NCBI GenBank assembly: GCA_020344055.1
Contig: CP070813.1
Span: forward strand, 922,696 to 970,981
Reading direction: 5' to 3'
Origin: Candidatus Zixiibacteriota bacterium
GTDB taxonomy: Bacteria; Zixibacteria; MSB-5A5; UBA10806
DNA length: 48,286 nt
The notes beneath the pieces were generated by a model, which was given only the letters and a program-made list of their open reading frames with translations, was not told the origin of the DNA and searched no databases. Positions 1-8,463 of this stretch are shown piece by piece; within the stretch, counting starts at the first letter, position 1, and each line of letters begins with the position of its first letter. The translations under genes and the position numbers were made by a program.

Positions 1-1268
1 AGGAAGATGACAAGCAGGAATATTCCCTCGGGAGGAGATCGTCTGGTCGTCTCGTACAATCCCCAGAGTCCGATTATGATAATATACAACATGGAAAGCT
101 TGATATCGAATCCCCCGGTTTCATTGCTTTCGTCGTCGGCGAACAGCGTTAATTTGGCGTCGGAAGAGGCGAACTGTCTTTCGAAATAATACATAAACCC
201 GAAGCGCGGATGGCTTATTAGCTGATTTTTCCAGCTCCCTCTCCGGTTGAACATCCTCTCCACCATCGATTCTCTCTGATACTGTTTTCTTTCGAGGAAT
301 CCCTTAAACCTGGTCCAGTTGGAGGGATTGTTTTCGTTGATGATAGGTTTCTGCGCCGCCCGTAAAGGTATATATAGTTGAGATGATAATCCTACAATAG
401 CGGCAGTGATTATAAGCAGGGCGGTATACCAGATACCCGTGACCCGGGATCTTTTTGCAAGAGACATAAGAGTCTTAACGATAACGGCGATCAATGCCGC
501 CGCAAAAATCACGATAAAGGATTCGAGCTCATATCTGGAAATATCTATGCTCACAATCTTCAGAACCAGTATTTGAATCGGGACCGCATAGAGAACGAAG
601 AGCGTCATGGCACACCATACCGGCCAGCGAGAAAAAGAGCTTTTTCTATAGTCGAAGTACGCAAGATAGCCCAGAATCGGAATCAGTATGATAAACGTCG
701 TCATATGTATTCCCAGAGAAAACCATAACAGGAATGAGATGACAACCAGGTATCTATCGTTTCCGGGTTTATCGATATTCCTGGCCCAGATCACGGAAAA
801 CAGGCTAACCAAAAGCATAAGGAGCATAGAAAGAGAATAGACCTCCGCTTCCACGGCACTGGACCAGAATGTGTATGAGAATCCCATTATTACGATGCCG
901 CAGAACGCGCCGATCCCGGTGCCGATTCGGGAAAATCTCCCCGTCGCGTTTGAATTTCCCGCCTCCGCCATATATACGATCAACCAGTAGGCGACGAACA
1001 CCGCCGCCGCCGCTCCCAGGACTGATATCATATTGACGCGAACGGCTATCTCGGACGATAACGGCAGCAGGGTGAAAAATCGCCCGATTATAATATACAT
1101 CGGGTATCCCGGGGGGTGGGGCACGCCCAAAATATATGAGGACGCTATAAATTCACCGCAATCCCAGAAAGAGGTCGTGGGGGCCTTGGTAATATAATAA
1201 ATAACAAAGCTGAAGGCGGCGGCAAGAAGCGATATTACCAAATAAAATCTATTTTTCCCGGGTATCAT
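1..1268 (-). CDS. DUF2723 family membrane protein, partial (3' end outside window)
   Basis: The frame is open from an ATG at 1268 to the left edge, giving about 422 residues with no stop. After a first hydrophobic segment (residues 8-26) comes the DUF2723 signature FWDCGEFIAS (about 34-43) followed by GVPHPPGYP (48-56), then many membrane segments. Near the edge there is a soluble stretch with PIINENNPSNW. DUF2723 proteins, related to TMEM260, are GT-C-fold protein O-mannosyltransferase-like enzymes common in Bacteroidota and other FCB phyla. The acidic D36/E39 pair sits where GT-C enzymes keep catalytic acids. A glycosyl-transfer role is inferred from family. It lies downstream of nusB behind a small terminator, so it may be transcribed separately. 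No strong Shine-Dalgarno precedes the ATG. Confidence 0.88.
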   Translation of the reverse strand, partial: MIPGKNRFYLVISLLAAAFSFVIYYITKAPTTSFWDCGEFIASSYILGVPHPPGYPMYIIIGRFFTLLPLSSEIAVRVNMISVLGAAAAVFVAYWLIVYMAEAGNSNATGRFSRIGTGIGAFCGIVIMGFSYTFWSSAVEAEVYSLSMLLMLLVSLFSVIWARNIDKPGNDRYLVVISFLLWFSLGIHMTTFIILIPILGYLAYFDYRKSSFSRWPVWCAMTLFVLYAVPIQILVLKIVSIDISRYELESFIVIFAAALIAVIVKTLMSLAKRSRVTGIWYTALLIITAAIVGLSSQLYIPLRAAQKPIINENNPSNWTRFKGFLERKQYQRESMVERMFNRRGSWKNQLISHPRFGFMYYFERQFASSDAKLTLFADDESNETGGFDIKLSMLYIIIIGLWGLYETTRRSPPEGIFLLVIF

Positions 1269-1327
1269 TTGGAATTTGCTGAATGTTATCCGCTCTCGTC
1301 CCGATCTCTTTTAATCAGAGATATTTT

Positions 1328-1349
1328 AAAAAAGCACCTTAAAGGCGCG
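1328..1349 (-). terminator. Rho-independent terminator after nusB
   Basis: Read on the minus strand, a GCGCC/GGTGC stem (one G-U pair) with loop TTTAA is followed by six T. It closes the rib-nusB operon about 45 bases past the nusB stop. Confidence 0.55.
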
Positions 1350-1394
1350 CAGATTAATTTACCATCTATTATACGCAAGTCAAATATAATCGGA

Positions 1395-1802
1395 TTATAA
1401 ATCCTTACCCAGGGCGTCAAGTATCCCGTTAACAAACCTGCTGGAATCGGCGGACCCGAACGTTTTTGCCAGTTCTATGGCCTCATCGATGGCTACTTTT
1501 TTGGGGATATCCGGAAAATAATAAATCTCCGCGAGTCCCAGCCGCAGTATATTTTTGTCAATTATAGCCAGCCTTGAAAAATCCCAATTTTCGGTATGCC
1601 CGGCAATGGCTTTATCGAGCTCCTCCAATTTTTCGATGATTTTTCTCAGCAAATTCAAGCCGAATTCCCGGCCGTTCTTTTCAAGTTTATATCCTTCGGC
1701 GCAATAGCCAAAGATCTCCGCGAGATTTTGATCGTCATTGCGAATCTCGTAACAATACAGCGCCTTAAGAACAGTCTCGCGCGCTTTTCGCCTGGCACCC
1801 AT
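1395..1802 (-). CDS. nusB: Transcription antitermination factor NusB
   Basis: This 135-residue protein matches NusB in length and composition: it opens with an arginine-rich RKARETVLKALYCYE helix and ends with the family's AIDEAIELAKTFGSADSSRF segment followed by VNGILDAL. NusB binds boxA RNA with S10 (NusE) in antitermination complexes on rRNA operons. Its ATG shares one base with the TGA of ribH (TGATG), so the two genes are translationally coupled. Linkage of nusB to ribH is common in bacteria. It is the last gene of the riboflavin operon and is followed by a small terminator. Confidence 0.93.
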   Translation of the reverse strand: MGARRKARETVLKALYCYEIRNDDQNLAEIFGYCAEGYKLEKNGREFGLNLLRKIIEKLEELDKAIAGHTENWDFSRLAIIDKNILRLGLAEIYYFPDIPKKVAIDEAIELAKTFGSADSSRFVNGILDALGKDL

Positions 1803-2266
1803 CAGATTTTTGAATATAAATTTACCAGTTCTATGGCAGACATGGCCGCCTGGAAACCTTTATTCCCCTGTTTGGTTCCGGTTCTTTCTATGGCCTGTTC
1901 CAGAGTATCGGCGGTTACCACGCCGAAAATAACCGGTTTGTTTTTATCCATAGCGATTCTGGCGATTCCCTTGGCGACTTCGGATGCTATGTAATCGAAA
2001 TGCGGGGTCTGGCCCCTGATCACCGCTCCGAGGCAGATAACGGCGTCATAATCGGCGCTATCGGCCAGACGGGCGGCCGCCGGGGGGATGTCGAACGAAC
2101 CTGGCACCCAGACCACCGCGATATCGGTATCTTTGGCGCCGTGTCTGACCAGGCAATCGATGGCGCCGTCCTTTAATTTCACCGTGAGAAAATCGTTGAA
2201 CCGGGATATGACGATAGCGAATTTTTTCCCCGACGCGTTTAGCTCTCCGCCAATCTCCTTAACCAT
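1802..2266 (-). CDS. ribH: 6,7-dimethyl-8-ribityllumazine synthase
   Basis: This 154-residue lumazine synthase condenses 5-amino-6-ribitylamino-uracil with 3,4-dihydroxy-2-butanone 4-phosphate. Family motifs are clear: [10 protein letters not shown] near the N-terminus, WVPGSFDIP, then [15 protein letters not shown], which carries the catalytic histidine, and a GTKQGNKG loop. An AAGGAGC ribosome site precedes the ATG at 2266. It follows ribBA by 23 bases and overlaps nusB by one base. It is presumably controlled by the FMN riboswitch at the operon head. Confidence 0.96.
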   Translation of the reverse strand: MVKEIGGELNASGKKFAIVISRFNDFLTVKLKDGAIDCLVRHGAKDTDIAVVWVPGSFDIPPAAARLADSADYDAVICLGAVIRGQTPHFDYIASEVAKGIARIAMDKNKPVIFGVVTADTLEQAIERTGTKQGNKGFQAAMSAIELVNLYSKI

Positions 2267-2289
2267 TTCTTGCTCCTTTATCTCTATAT

Positions 2290-3504
2290 TTATTCATCTT
2301 TAGCGATTTCCATGAGGTGGCCGAGTTTGTCTCTTTTGGTTTCCAGATACCGGACGTTATGCTTGTTAGGCGAAACCTGCAGCGGGACGCGCCCGGTTAC
2401 TTTCAGATTGTACCCCTCGATTCCGACGATCTTTTTGGGATTATTGGTTATTAGCCTGATGCTGGTAAGCCCGATGTCCGACAGTATCTGCGCGCCGATC
2501 CCGTAGTCCCGAAGATCGGGCGGGAAGCCGAGTTCGGCGTTGGCCTCAACCGTGTCTTTCCCTTTATCCTGCAGTTCATAGGCGAGAATCTTGTTTGCCA
2601 GCCCGATTCCTCTTCCTTCCTGGCGCATATACAGAACGACGCCGAGACCTTCCTTTTCGATCATGCGCAACGCCTCGGCCAACTGCTCGCCGCAGTCACA
2701 CCTGCTGGAACCGAGGACATCCCCCGTAAGACACGATGAATGGACACGCGTCATCACGTCTTCTTTACCGGCGACCTCGCCCTTTTCAATAGCGAGGTGA
2801 TGATGATCGTCGATGGAGCTTTTGTAGAGATGCAGCTTGAATTGCCCGTATTTGGTGGGAAAATCCACGGTCGTTATTCGTTTCACCAGTTTTTCGGTTC
2901 GGCGTCTGTATTCAATCAGCGCCGCTACCGTAATGAACTTGAGATTGAATTTCTCGGCCATTTCGGCAAGCTGCGGGAAACGCGCCATCTGACCACTATC
3001 GTCCAGGATCTCGCATAATACTCCGTAGGGCTTCAAACCGGCGAGGCGGCACAGATCGACGGTGGCCTCGGTATGGCCGGCTCGCGACAGCACGCCGCCC
3101 GGCATGGCCTGGATCGGGAAGATGTGCCCCGGACGTCCCAGGTCCTCCGGCTCGGCGTATTCATCGGCCAGGACGGAGATGGTCGTTGCCCGGTCATGCG
3201 CGGAGATACCGGTGGTGGTGTTTTTAAGGGCGTCGACGGAGATTGTGAACTTGGTTCCGTGGAGCGCAGTATTGCGCTGCACCATGGGAGCCAATTCCAG
3301 TTCCTCGATTCTCTCCTCCGGCATGGGAACGCATATCAGGCCCCGGCCGTGCTTGGTTAAAAAGTTGACCTTTTCCGGCGTGATGAACTGCGCCGCCAGG
3401 ATAAGGTCTCCTTCGTTCTCGCGATCCTCATCGTCTACAACGATAATAATCTCGCCGTTTTTTATGGCCTCAATGGCCTCTTCTATGGTTGAAAATTCAG
3501 ACAT
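2290..3504 (-). CDS. ribBA: Bifunctional 3,4-dihydroxy-2-butanone-4-phosphate synthase / GTP cyclohydrolase II
   Basis: A 404-residue fusion. The N-terminal half (about 1-200) is the RibB domain, with [13 protein letters not shown] for Mg and substrate binding and the HTEATVDL segment. The C-terminal half is the RibA domain, with the zinc-binding cysteine cluster in [20 protein letters not shown] and the GRGIGL loop. It supplies both branches of riboflavin synthesis: the four-carbon unit from ribulose 5-phosphate and the first pyrimidine intermediate from GTP. Length is normal for RibBA. It lies between ribE and ribH in the riboswitch-controlled operon. Confidence 0.96.
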   Translation of the reverse strand: MSEFSTIEEAIEAIKNGEIIIVVDDEDRENEGDLILAAQFITPEKVNFLTKHGRGLICVPMPEERIEELELAPMVQRNTALHGTKFTISVDALKNTTTGISAHDRATTISVLADEYAEPEDLGRPGHIFPIQAMPGGVLSRAGHTEATVDLCRLAGLKPYGVLCEILDDSGQMARFPQLAEMAEKFNLKFITVAALIEYRRRTEKLVKRITTVDFPTKYGQFKLHLYKSSIDDHHHLAIEKGEVAGKEDVMTRVHSSCLTGDVLGSSRCDCGEQLAEALRMIEKEGLGVVLYMRQEGRGIGLANKILAYELQDKGKDTVEANAELGFPPDLRDYGIGAQILSDIGLTSIRLITNNPKKIVGIEGYNLKVTGRVPLQVSPNKHNVRYLETKRDKLGHLMEIAKDE

Positions 3505-3523
3505 GACGTTTCACGATTTAACT

Positions 3524-4159
3524 CTATGAAAAACCGTGCTCCTTTAAAAAATCCATGGTTAATTCTTTTTTCCCGGGCGAAGTCTGTTTTTCGATATATT
3601 TGGCGATCATATCGAACTCCAGATTGACAACATCGCCGACTTTCTTATCTGCTAAAATGGTATTTTTCAATGTATGCGGTATAATCGCGATCTCGAACAT
3701 CCCCGACGCGGTGTTTATCACCGTCAAACTTATGCCATCAACCGCAACGGAGCCTTTAATGATGAGATATCTATCGAATTTATCCAGGTAATTAATCGCG
3801 AAGATTGTGCTGCCTGAAAGGGGGGTGATTTTTGAGATTTTTCCGGTGCAATCGATATGCCCCTGTACCAGATGACCGTCCAGCAGGCTTTGCGGCGTAA
3901 GAGGCAACTCCAGGTTGACATTGGAGCCGGTTTTTAAATCGCCCAGATTGGTCTTTTCGAGAGTTTCGGAAATCGCCTCCACGACGATACTGTTTTTATG
4001 AATCTCGGTCACTGTCTGGCAGGCGCCATTAATCGATACCGACGAGCCGACCTGTAATTGCGGCGACAACTTATCGGAGTGAATCCTCAAGATGAGATTG
4101 CCCCCGCGCTTGGCAGCCGATTCGACTTTTCCGATATCCTGAACTATCCCGGTAAACAT
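3524..4159 (-). CDS. ribE: Riboflavin synthase alpha chain
   Basis: This 211-residue protein has the two lumazine-binding barrels typical of riboflavin synthase. The first begins MFTGIVQDIGKV and the second begins near GHLVQGHIDCTGKI, about 97 residues later. The enzyme dismutates two 6,7-dimethyl-8-ribityllumazine molecules into riboflavin. The ATG lies one base after the ribD stop (TAAGATG), so translation is coupled. The symbol ribE follows Gram-negative usage; some schemes call it ribC. Confidence 0.96.
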   Translation of the reverse strand: MFTGIVQDIGKVESAAKRGGNLILRIHSDKLSPQLQVGSSVSINGACQTVTEIHKNSIVVEAISETLEKTNLGDLKTGSNVNLELPLTPQSLLDGHLVQGHIDCTGKISKITPLSGSTIFAINYLDKFDRYLIIKGSVAVDGISLTVINTASGMFEIAIIPHTLKNTILADKKVGDVVNLEFDMIAKYIEKQTSPGKKELTMDFLKEHGFS

Positions 4160-4160
4160 C

Positions 4161-5234
4161 TTATTTCCACACCGGTCTTCCGGACCATATCATGTCCGGG
4201 CCCGATTTTCTCCATTCGATCTCTTCAAACCCTATTGCTCCGGAAATCTTTTTTATTCCCAGGTCGCCGGTCGAGTTCAGGCCTTCACCGATCATAAAGG
4301 GCGCCAGACATATAAAAACCTTATCCACCAGTTTTTGTTTCAGAAAAGAGGTAATAACTTCCGAACCGCCTTCTACCAGCAAGGTCATAATACCGATCCG
4401 GCCCAGTTTCTTCAGCAGATCCCACAGAGAAAGCGCGCCCGACTGTTTTCTCAGATAAATAATCTCATAATTATTCTTAGGCTTTATGCCGGAATCTCGG
4501 CCGACGGCGATGAAAGTACGGGTGGAATTATCTTTAAACAGCTTGCTTTTGAAATTCAATCTCCCCGATCCGGTAAGCACGATCCTGATCGGGCTGGCTC
4601 CCTTGACCAACCGGGTCGTTAGGAGAGGATCGTCCCTATCGAGCGTGTTCGCCCCCACCAGAATAGCGTCGTTTACCGCCCTCAGTTTATGCGCGAATTT
4701 GAGCGAATCGGGCGACGATATCCAGCGGGAATGACCGGTGGCGGTAGCGATCCGGCCGTCAACGCTCTGCGCGAATTTTACGGTCACATATGGGATACCG
4801 GTCGTTATAAATTTGAAATACGGACGATAAAAACTCTCCGCACAGCTTTTCCCGACTCCGTTTACGACTTCGATTCCGGCTTCTTTGAGTCTCTTGAATC
4901 CATTCCCGGAAACCATGGGATTGGGGTCTTCAATTGCGCTTACGACTTTGTTAATTCCGGATTCTATCAGCGCATCGGCGCAGGGCGGGGTTTTGCCGAA
5001 ATGGGAGCAGGGCTCCAGGGTGGTGATTATGGTGGCGTTTCGGGATTTATCTCCGGCCTTTCTTAAGGCCTCGATTTCGGCATGGGGGGCGCCAAAACGT
5101 CTGTGGTAGCCTTTTGCGATAACCTCGCCGCCATTGAGAATAATTGCCCCCACCGGCGGGTTGGGGCTGGTGTATCCCAGTCCCTTCTCGGCCAGTTTGA
5201 AGGCCTGACGCATTAATTTTTCAAAGACTGCCAT
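4161..5234 (-). CDS. ribD: Bifunctional diaminohydroxyphosphoribosylaminopyrimidine deaminase / reductase RibD
   Basis: 357 residues from the ATG at 5234. The open frame extends upstream to 5420, but that part lies inside the FMN riboswitch, so the start is set at MAVFEKLMRQAFKLAEKGLG, which matches the family N-terminus. The cytidine-deaminase domain shows HAE (51-53) and PCSHFGKTPPC (75-85), the zinc site. The C-terminal reductase domain follows from about residue 145, with VTVKFAQSVDGRIA and a late VEGGSEV motif. It performs two steps after GTP cyclohydrolase II. It is the first gene of the operon, two bases after the T-run of a hairpin that can act as the riboswitch expression platform. 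Confidence 0.95.
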   Translation of the reverse strand: MAVFEKLMRQAFKLAEKGLGYTSPNPPVGAIILNGGEVIAKGYHRRFGAPHAEIEALRKAGDKSRNATIITTLEPCSHFGKTPPCADALIESGINKVVSAIEDPNPMVSGNGFKRLKEAGIEVVNGVGKSCAESFYRPYFKFITTGIPYVTVKFAQSVDGRIATATGHSRWISSPDSLKFAHKLRAVNDAILVGANTLDRDDPLLTTRLVKGASPIRIVLTGSGRLNFKSKLFKDNSTRTFIAVGRDSGIKPKNNYEIIYLRKQSGALSLWDLLKKLGRIGIMTLLVEGGSEVITSFLKQKLVDKVFICLAPFMIGEGLNSTGDLGIKKISGAIGFEEIEWRKSGPDMIWSGRPVWK

Positions 5235-5235
5235 T

Positions 5236-5256
5236 AAAAAACCCCGTACTCCGGGG
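5236..5256 (-). terminator. Expression-platform hairpin between FMN riboswitch and ribD
   Basis: On the minus strand a CCCCG/CGGGG stem with loop GAGTA is followed by six T, then A and the ribD ATG. It has terminator form. Its 3' arm GGGG is also the only purine-rich stretch at Shine-Dalgarno distance from the ATG, so it could act by sequestering the ribosome site instead. Which applies is not decided by sequence. Confidence 0.7.
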
Positions 5257-5299
5257 GATGTAAGATGGCATACGAACCGCGCGCAAGCACGCGGATAGC

Positions 5300-5419
5300 C
5301 GTCTTCTCCCATCCGGACTTTCACCGTCGGCGCCTGGATTTCACAGGCTCTGTCCCGCCTTTGGCGGGACTCGCGGGCTTTCACCGCCGGTCGAGGATTT
5401 CCGCCTCGCCCCGAAGACA
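5300..5419 (-). promoter_or_regulatory. FMN riboswitch (RFN element)
   Basis: The minus strand carries the conserved RFN blocks in order: CTTCGGGGCGAGG, GAAATCC, GACCGGCGGTGAAAGCCC, a variable GTCCCGCC/GGCGGGAC stem-loop, GAGCCTGTGAAATCC, and GACGGTGAAAGTCCGGATGG ending GGGAGAAGA. The order and identity of the blocks leave little doubt. FMN binding is expected to repress the downstream ribD-ribE-ribBA-ribH-nusB operon. Confidence 0.96.
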
Positions 5420-5424
5420 ATCCA

Positions 5425-5452
5425 AATATAAGAAATTAATAATGAATGTCAA
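5425..5452 (-). promoter_or_regulatory. Sigma-70-type promoter of the riboflavin operon
   Basis: A TTGACA -35 box (5447-5452), a 16-base AT-rich spacer and a TATATT -10 box (5425-5430) lie immediately upstream of the RFN element, which would place the transcript start at or just before the riboswitch. Confidence 0.75.
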
Positions 5453-5539
5453 GAGGATGGGGGAATTTTTTTTCGGCTGATTTGTATTGTGAGTAGACCG
5501 AGGTCTTTGAGGGATGGGAGCCTGAAAAGTGGATATTCG

Positions 5540-5568
5540 TTGATCAATTCATAGCTTATGGATATATT
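5540..5568 (+). promoter_or_regulatory. Sigma-70-type promoter of the LVIVD-repeat gene
   Basis: TTGATC (5540-5545), 17-base spacer, TATATT (5563-5568), followed 12 bases later by a strong AGGAGGA ribosome site. It points rightward, divergent from the riboflavin promoter. Confidence 0.6.
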
Positions 5569-5591
5569 TTAATGTCATCCAGGAGGATGGA

Positions 5592-7733
5592 TTGAAAAAG
5601 CTGTTTATTATTTTATTATTGATTCCAACGGCATTGGTTTATGCCCAGGAAATTGAATATGTTTCCTCCACCCTTTTCTCCGGAAGTATGCACTCGGTAA
5701 TAGTACAAGGATCATATGGTTATTGCGGCGGAACGAAATTCTTCCAAATTATATCGATTGAAGATCCAGAGAATCCCATTTTCATTACAGGTTATCCGCT
5801 GAGGGGCAATGTCCATGATGTGGCCGTTTCGGGCGAATATGTATTTTTAACAGAACAGATCGGCTATTATCCGTATTATCGCAGAAATTTCATCAGGAGT
5901 TTCTCTTTTTCGCCTGCCAATTTCCTATCGCATCTTGATAGCCTGGAAATCGGTGACGACGGTAATTCTGTTGCTATTTATGGGGACTACGCTTTCGTCG
6001 CCTCGTTTTTCGACGGCCTGGTGGTTCTGGATATTACTAATCCCTCAAATTTAAATGTCGTAACGCAATACGAATTACCAGGCAACGAACAATATGTAAC
6101 CATTTTAGAAGATTACGCCTATGTTTCTACATCATCTTCAGATTTAGTAATATTGGACATAACTGATATTCAAAATATTAGTACGGTCGGTATATATGAC
6201 TCCACATGGGGGACAAACTCGATTTGTATTCGAGGAGATTACGCATATCTCGCCCAGGTATTTATAGATCCTTCTCCAGGCTTTTTGACGATTGTGGATA
6301 TCTCAAATCCTGAAACTCCGACTTTTGCCGGCCGCTATATGACGCCCGCAAACGCCTGGGGAGTTTATGTAGAAGCTGATTATGCATATGCAACTTATGC
6401 CGGCCATAATGGGTTCGGCCTCGCGGTAATCGATATTTCCGATCCCCAATCCCCGGCACTGGTGGGGAGTCATAGTCAGTGGTCTCCAGATAATCCATGT
6501 ATTTCTATGCCTTTCTGCCATATGGTGACAGGCTTTAACGGATTTTTAACATTGAACGTCAACAATCCCCATAATCCCAGATTCGTTGGCAGATATGATC
6601 TTCCGAATTTTTTAGGCGTCGTCGCCGCGAGCGAAAGCGTAGCGTACGCCGGTACCGATATCGGCCTGTGGACGATCGATATTTCAAATATAGGAAATCC
6701 GTTAATTCTGGCCCAAAACGAATCGTTAGGTTCTATCAGGGATATCGAACTTCTGGGTGATTATGCTTATGTATGCGCTTTCGAAGGCCTGGTTATAATG
6801 GATATCAGCGACCCCTCGTCACCTGTATATTTGGGTTCCTACCCGCAGCAGGGATTAAGTTCCGTTTTTGTCCTGGGTGATTACGCTTTCATGACGATTT
6901 TCGGCGATGGTCTGGTTATCTGCAATATAGCGGATCCCTCTAATCCTATATATACCTCCAATCTACAACTTCCCGAATATTCTTATGATATCCGCGTTCA
7001 AGGGAATTATGCCTATATCGCCAATTATTGGGACGGCCTTTATATAGTCGATATAACCGATATCTCCAATCCGGCGCTTGTCGGAAACTACGACACACCC
7101 GGACACGGATTGGGGATCGATATTGAGGGCGCTTTCGCTTATATCGCTGATGGATACTACGGGCTGCAAATCATAAACGTCGAAAATCCCGCGAATCCGT
7201 TCCTGAGCTTCAATGTCGATACGGAAGATTACGCGCGGGATGTAGTAGTATCAGGAGATTACGCCTTGATCGCTGACGACAGCGCGGGATTACAATTGAT
7301 CAATATCTCCGAAGCCGGTACCCCAGTTATCGCGGGGAATTACGATACTCCGGGCTATGCCTACGATTGCGAAATTGCAGGTGACTATATTTTTATCGCC
7401 GATCAGTATTCGCTAATGATCCTGCATCTCGACCGGGAGACCGGGACGCTCGAGCAGGCGAATATTCCATCAAAATTCCTATTAGACCAGAATTATCCCA
7501 ATCCGTTCAATGCTAGTACGACAATCGAATACGACGTTCCTATCGCTTCGGCGATGGCTATTGAGATCTTCGATATTCTTGGCCGCAAAGTCGAGACGCT
7601 GGTTGACGGATTCCGATCTCCTGGCTCGTATACCGCCATCTGGAATGCCGATAACGTATCATCGGGATTATATTTTTACCGGCTTCGAGCAGATGATTAT
7701 TCTGACGTAAAACGGATGCTGCTAATAAAATAA
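5592..7733 (+). CDS. Secreted LVIVD-repeat beta-propeller protein with type IX-like C-terminal sorting domain
   Basis: 713 residues starting at TTG, five bases after AGGAGG at 5581. The ATG at 5587 is out of frame and ends after two codons. A signal peptide (KKLFIILLLIPTALVYAQ) is followed by about twelve LVIVD-type repeats of the form DISDPSSPVYLGSY, each preceded by a GDYAY-like strand, to about residue 610. The last 85 residues form a Por-secretion-type tail: FLLDQNYPNPFNASTTIEY, then EIFDILGRKVETLV and SSGLYFYRLRAD. Such tails direct export and surface attachment in Bacteroidota and are also common in Zixibacteria-like phyla, where the dedicated machinery is less certain. The ligand is unknown. 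It stands alone behind its own promoter. Confidence 0.9.
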   Translation: MKKLFIILLLIPTALVYAQEIEYVSSTLFSGSMHSVIVQGSYGYCGGTKFFQIISIEDPENPIFITGYPLRGNVHDVAVSGEYVFLTEQIGYYPYYRRNFIRSFSFSPANFLSHLDSLEIGDDGNSVAIYGDYAFVASFFDGLVVLDITNPSNLNVVTQYELPGNEQYVTILEDYAYVSTSSSDLVILDITDIQNISTVGIYDSTWGTNSICIRGDYAYLAQVFIDPSPGFLTIVDISNPETPTFAGRYMTPANAWGVYVEADYAYATYAGHNGFGLAVIDISDPQSPALVGSHSQWSPDNPCISMPFCHMVTGFNGFLTLNVNNPHNPRFVGRYDLPNFLGVVAASESVAYAGTDIGLWTIDISNIGNPLILAQNESLGSIRDIELLGDYAYVCAFEGLVIMDISDPSSPVYLGSYPQQGLSSVFVLGDYAFMTIFGDGLVICNIADPSNPIYTSNLQLPEYSYDIRVQGNYAYIANYWDGLYIVDITDISNPALVGNYDTPGHGLGIDIEGAFAYIADGYYGLQIINVENPANPFLSFNVDTEDYARDVVVSGDYALIADDSAGLQLINISEAGTPVIAGNYDTPGYAYDCEIAGDYIFIADQYSLMILHLDRETGTLEQANIPSKFLLDQNYPNPFNASTTIEYDVPIASAMAIEIFDILGRKVETLVDGFRSPGSYTAIWNADNVSSGLYFYRLRADDYSDVKRMLLIK

Positions 7734-7779
7734 TCTTGCAGTGCCGAATTGAAATTCGCCCTTATAACTGATGCAAGAA

Positions 7780-7943
7780 GCGTCAGGAATGGGTTCCTGA
7801 CGCCGCATTAAGAAATAGCCAAACGTTGTCATTCCCGAAATCTCTAATCGGGAATCCAAGAGGGTGGGCCTTGATAGATCCCGGATCGAGTCCGGGATGA
7901 CAGGAGCGTCAGGAAACGATTCCTGATACGGCACTAAATAAAT
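7780..7943. repeat. Short interspersed palindromic repeats in convergent gap
   Basis: Two related copies of a unit start at 7780 (GCGTCAGGAA, TGGG, TTCCTGACGC, a perfect 10-bp stem) and 7906 (GCGTCAGGAA, ACGA, imperfect right arm). Both continue into GCATTAA/GCACTAA-like sequence, making a direct repeat of about 38 bases. Between them lies a composite palindrome, 7829-7903, bounded by GTCATTCCCG and CCGGGATGAC. It contains ATTCCCGA/TCGGGAAT (7831-7855) and ATCCCGGA/TCCGGGAT (7878-7898). The leftward frame through this region is repeat-derived, not a gene. Confidence 0.75.
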
Positions 7944-7947
7944 ACCT

Positions 7948-7979
7948 GCGGCCGGAAAAACCGACCGCCTACGTTTTTT
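7948..7979 (+). terminator. Possible rightward terminator
   Basis: GCGGCCGG and CCGACCGC pair with one C-A mismatch around an A5 loop, followed after five bases by six T. It lies about 215 bases past the LVIVD gene stop, so its role as that gene's terminator is uncertain. Confidence 0.4.
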
Positions 7980-8045
7980 GTTTCGGGAATCATAGTTCCC
8001 GAAACACAATAGAAAAAATATCAGGAATCCCCGCCAGAGGCGGGG
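7980..8045. repeat. Two adjacent perfect hairpins before yjbQ 3' end
   Basis: GTTTCGGGAA / TTCCCGAAAC (7980-8005, 10-bp stem, 6-base loop) and CCCCGCC / GGCGGGG (8029-8045, 7-bp stem, 3-base loop). They fill the rest of the gap between the convergent LVIVD and yjbQ genes. They could protect or terminate transcripts, but neither has a T-run directly after the stem. Confidence 0.6.
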
Positions 8046-8058
8046 CTGACGCCACGGT

Positions 8059-8463
8059 CTAATCGCTTTTTATTTTTACGATCAGTTTTCTATTCCGGGG
8101 GCCGTCGAATTCGCAGAAGTATATCCCCTGCCAGGTGCCCAGAACCGGCTCTCCGCCGGATACGAATATCGATAACCGCGCACCGATCAGGCTCGACTTA
8201 ATATGCGCATCGGAGTTGCCCTCGGAATGGCTGAATCGGCCGTTCTGAGGAATCAGTTTCTCAAGATAGGACAGGATATCGGATCTCACCGAGGGATCAG
8301 CGTTTTCATTGATGGTAATAGCTGCCGTAGTATGCGGGACAAAAAGCTCAATGGTTCCATCTTTAATCCCCGAATCCGCAATTACTTTCAGGATTTCCGG
8401 CGTAACGTCTATGAACTGACCGCGTTTTTCGGTTTTTACATCGAGATAAATCAAATCACTCAT
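8059..8463 (-). CDS. YjbQ / UPF0047 family protein (secondary thiamine-phosphate synthase-like)
   Basis: 134 residues, the full length of the UPF0047 (YjbQ) family. Conserved segments are FVPHTTAAITINENADPSVRSD (about 43-64), NSDAHIKSSLIGA (about 84-96) and GTWQGIYFCEFDGPRNR near the C-terminus. The histidines in the first two are candidate metal or substrate ligands. E. coli YjbQ has weak thiamine-phosphate synthase activity when overproduced; the physiological role is unsettled. The start overlaps the 3' end of ftsY by 8 bases, so it is probably cotranscribed and coupled. Confidence 0.9.
   Translation of the reverse strand: MSDLIYLDVKTEKRGQFIDVTPEILKVIADSGIKDGTIELFVPHTTAAITINENADPSVRSDILSYLEKLIPQNGRFSHSEGNSDAHIKSSLIGARLSIFVSGGEPVLGTWQGIYFCEFDGPRNRKLIVKIKSD

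Noticed and set aside
3062..3529. 155-residue rightward open frame
   Set aside because: Antisense to ribBA, which has clear catalytic motifs; residue composition is a typical shadow (Arg/Ser/Pro rich).
5235..5420. N-terminal extension of ribD
   Set aside because: Open in frame but made of riboswitch sequence; the family N-terminus and the hairpin both place the start at 5234.
5265..5480. Rightward open frame across the riboswitch
   Set aside because: Lies over the RFN element and its promoter; no protein features.
7722..8009. 95-residue leftward open frame
   Set aside because: Consists of palindromic repeats in a convergent gap; the translation resembles repeat-derived VIPDSIRDL sequence.
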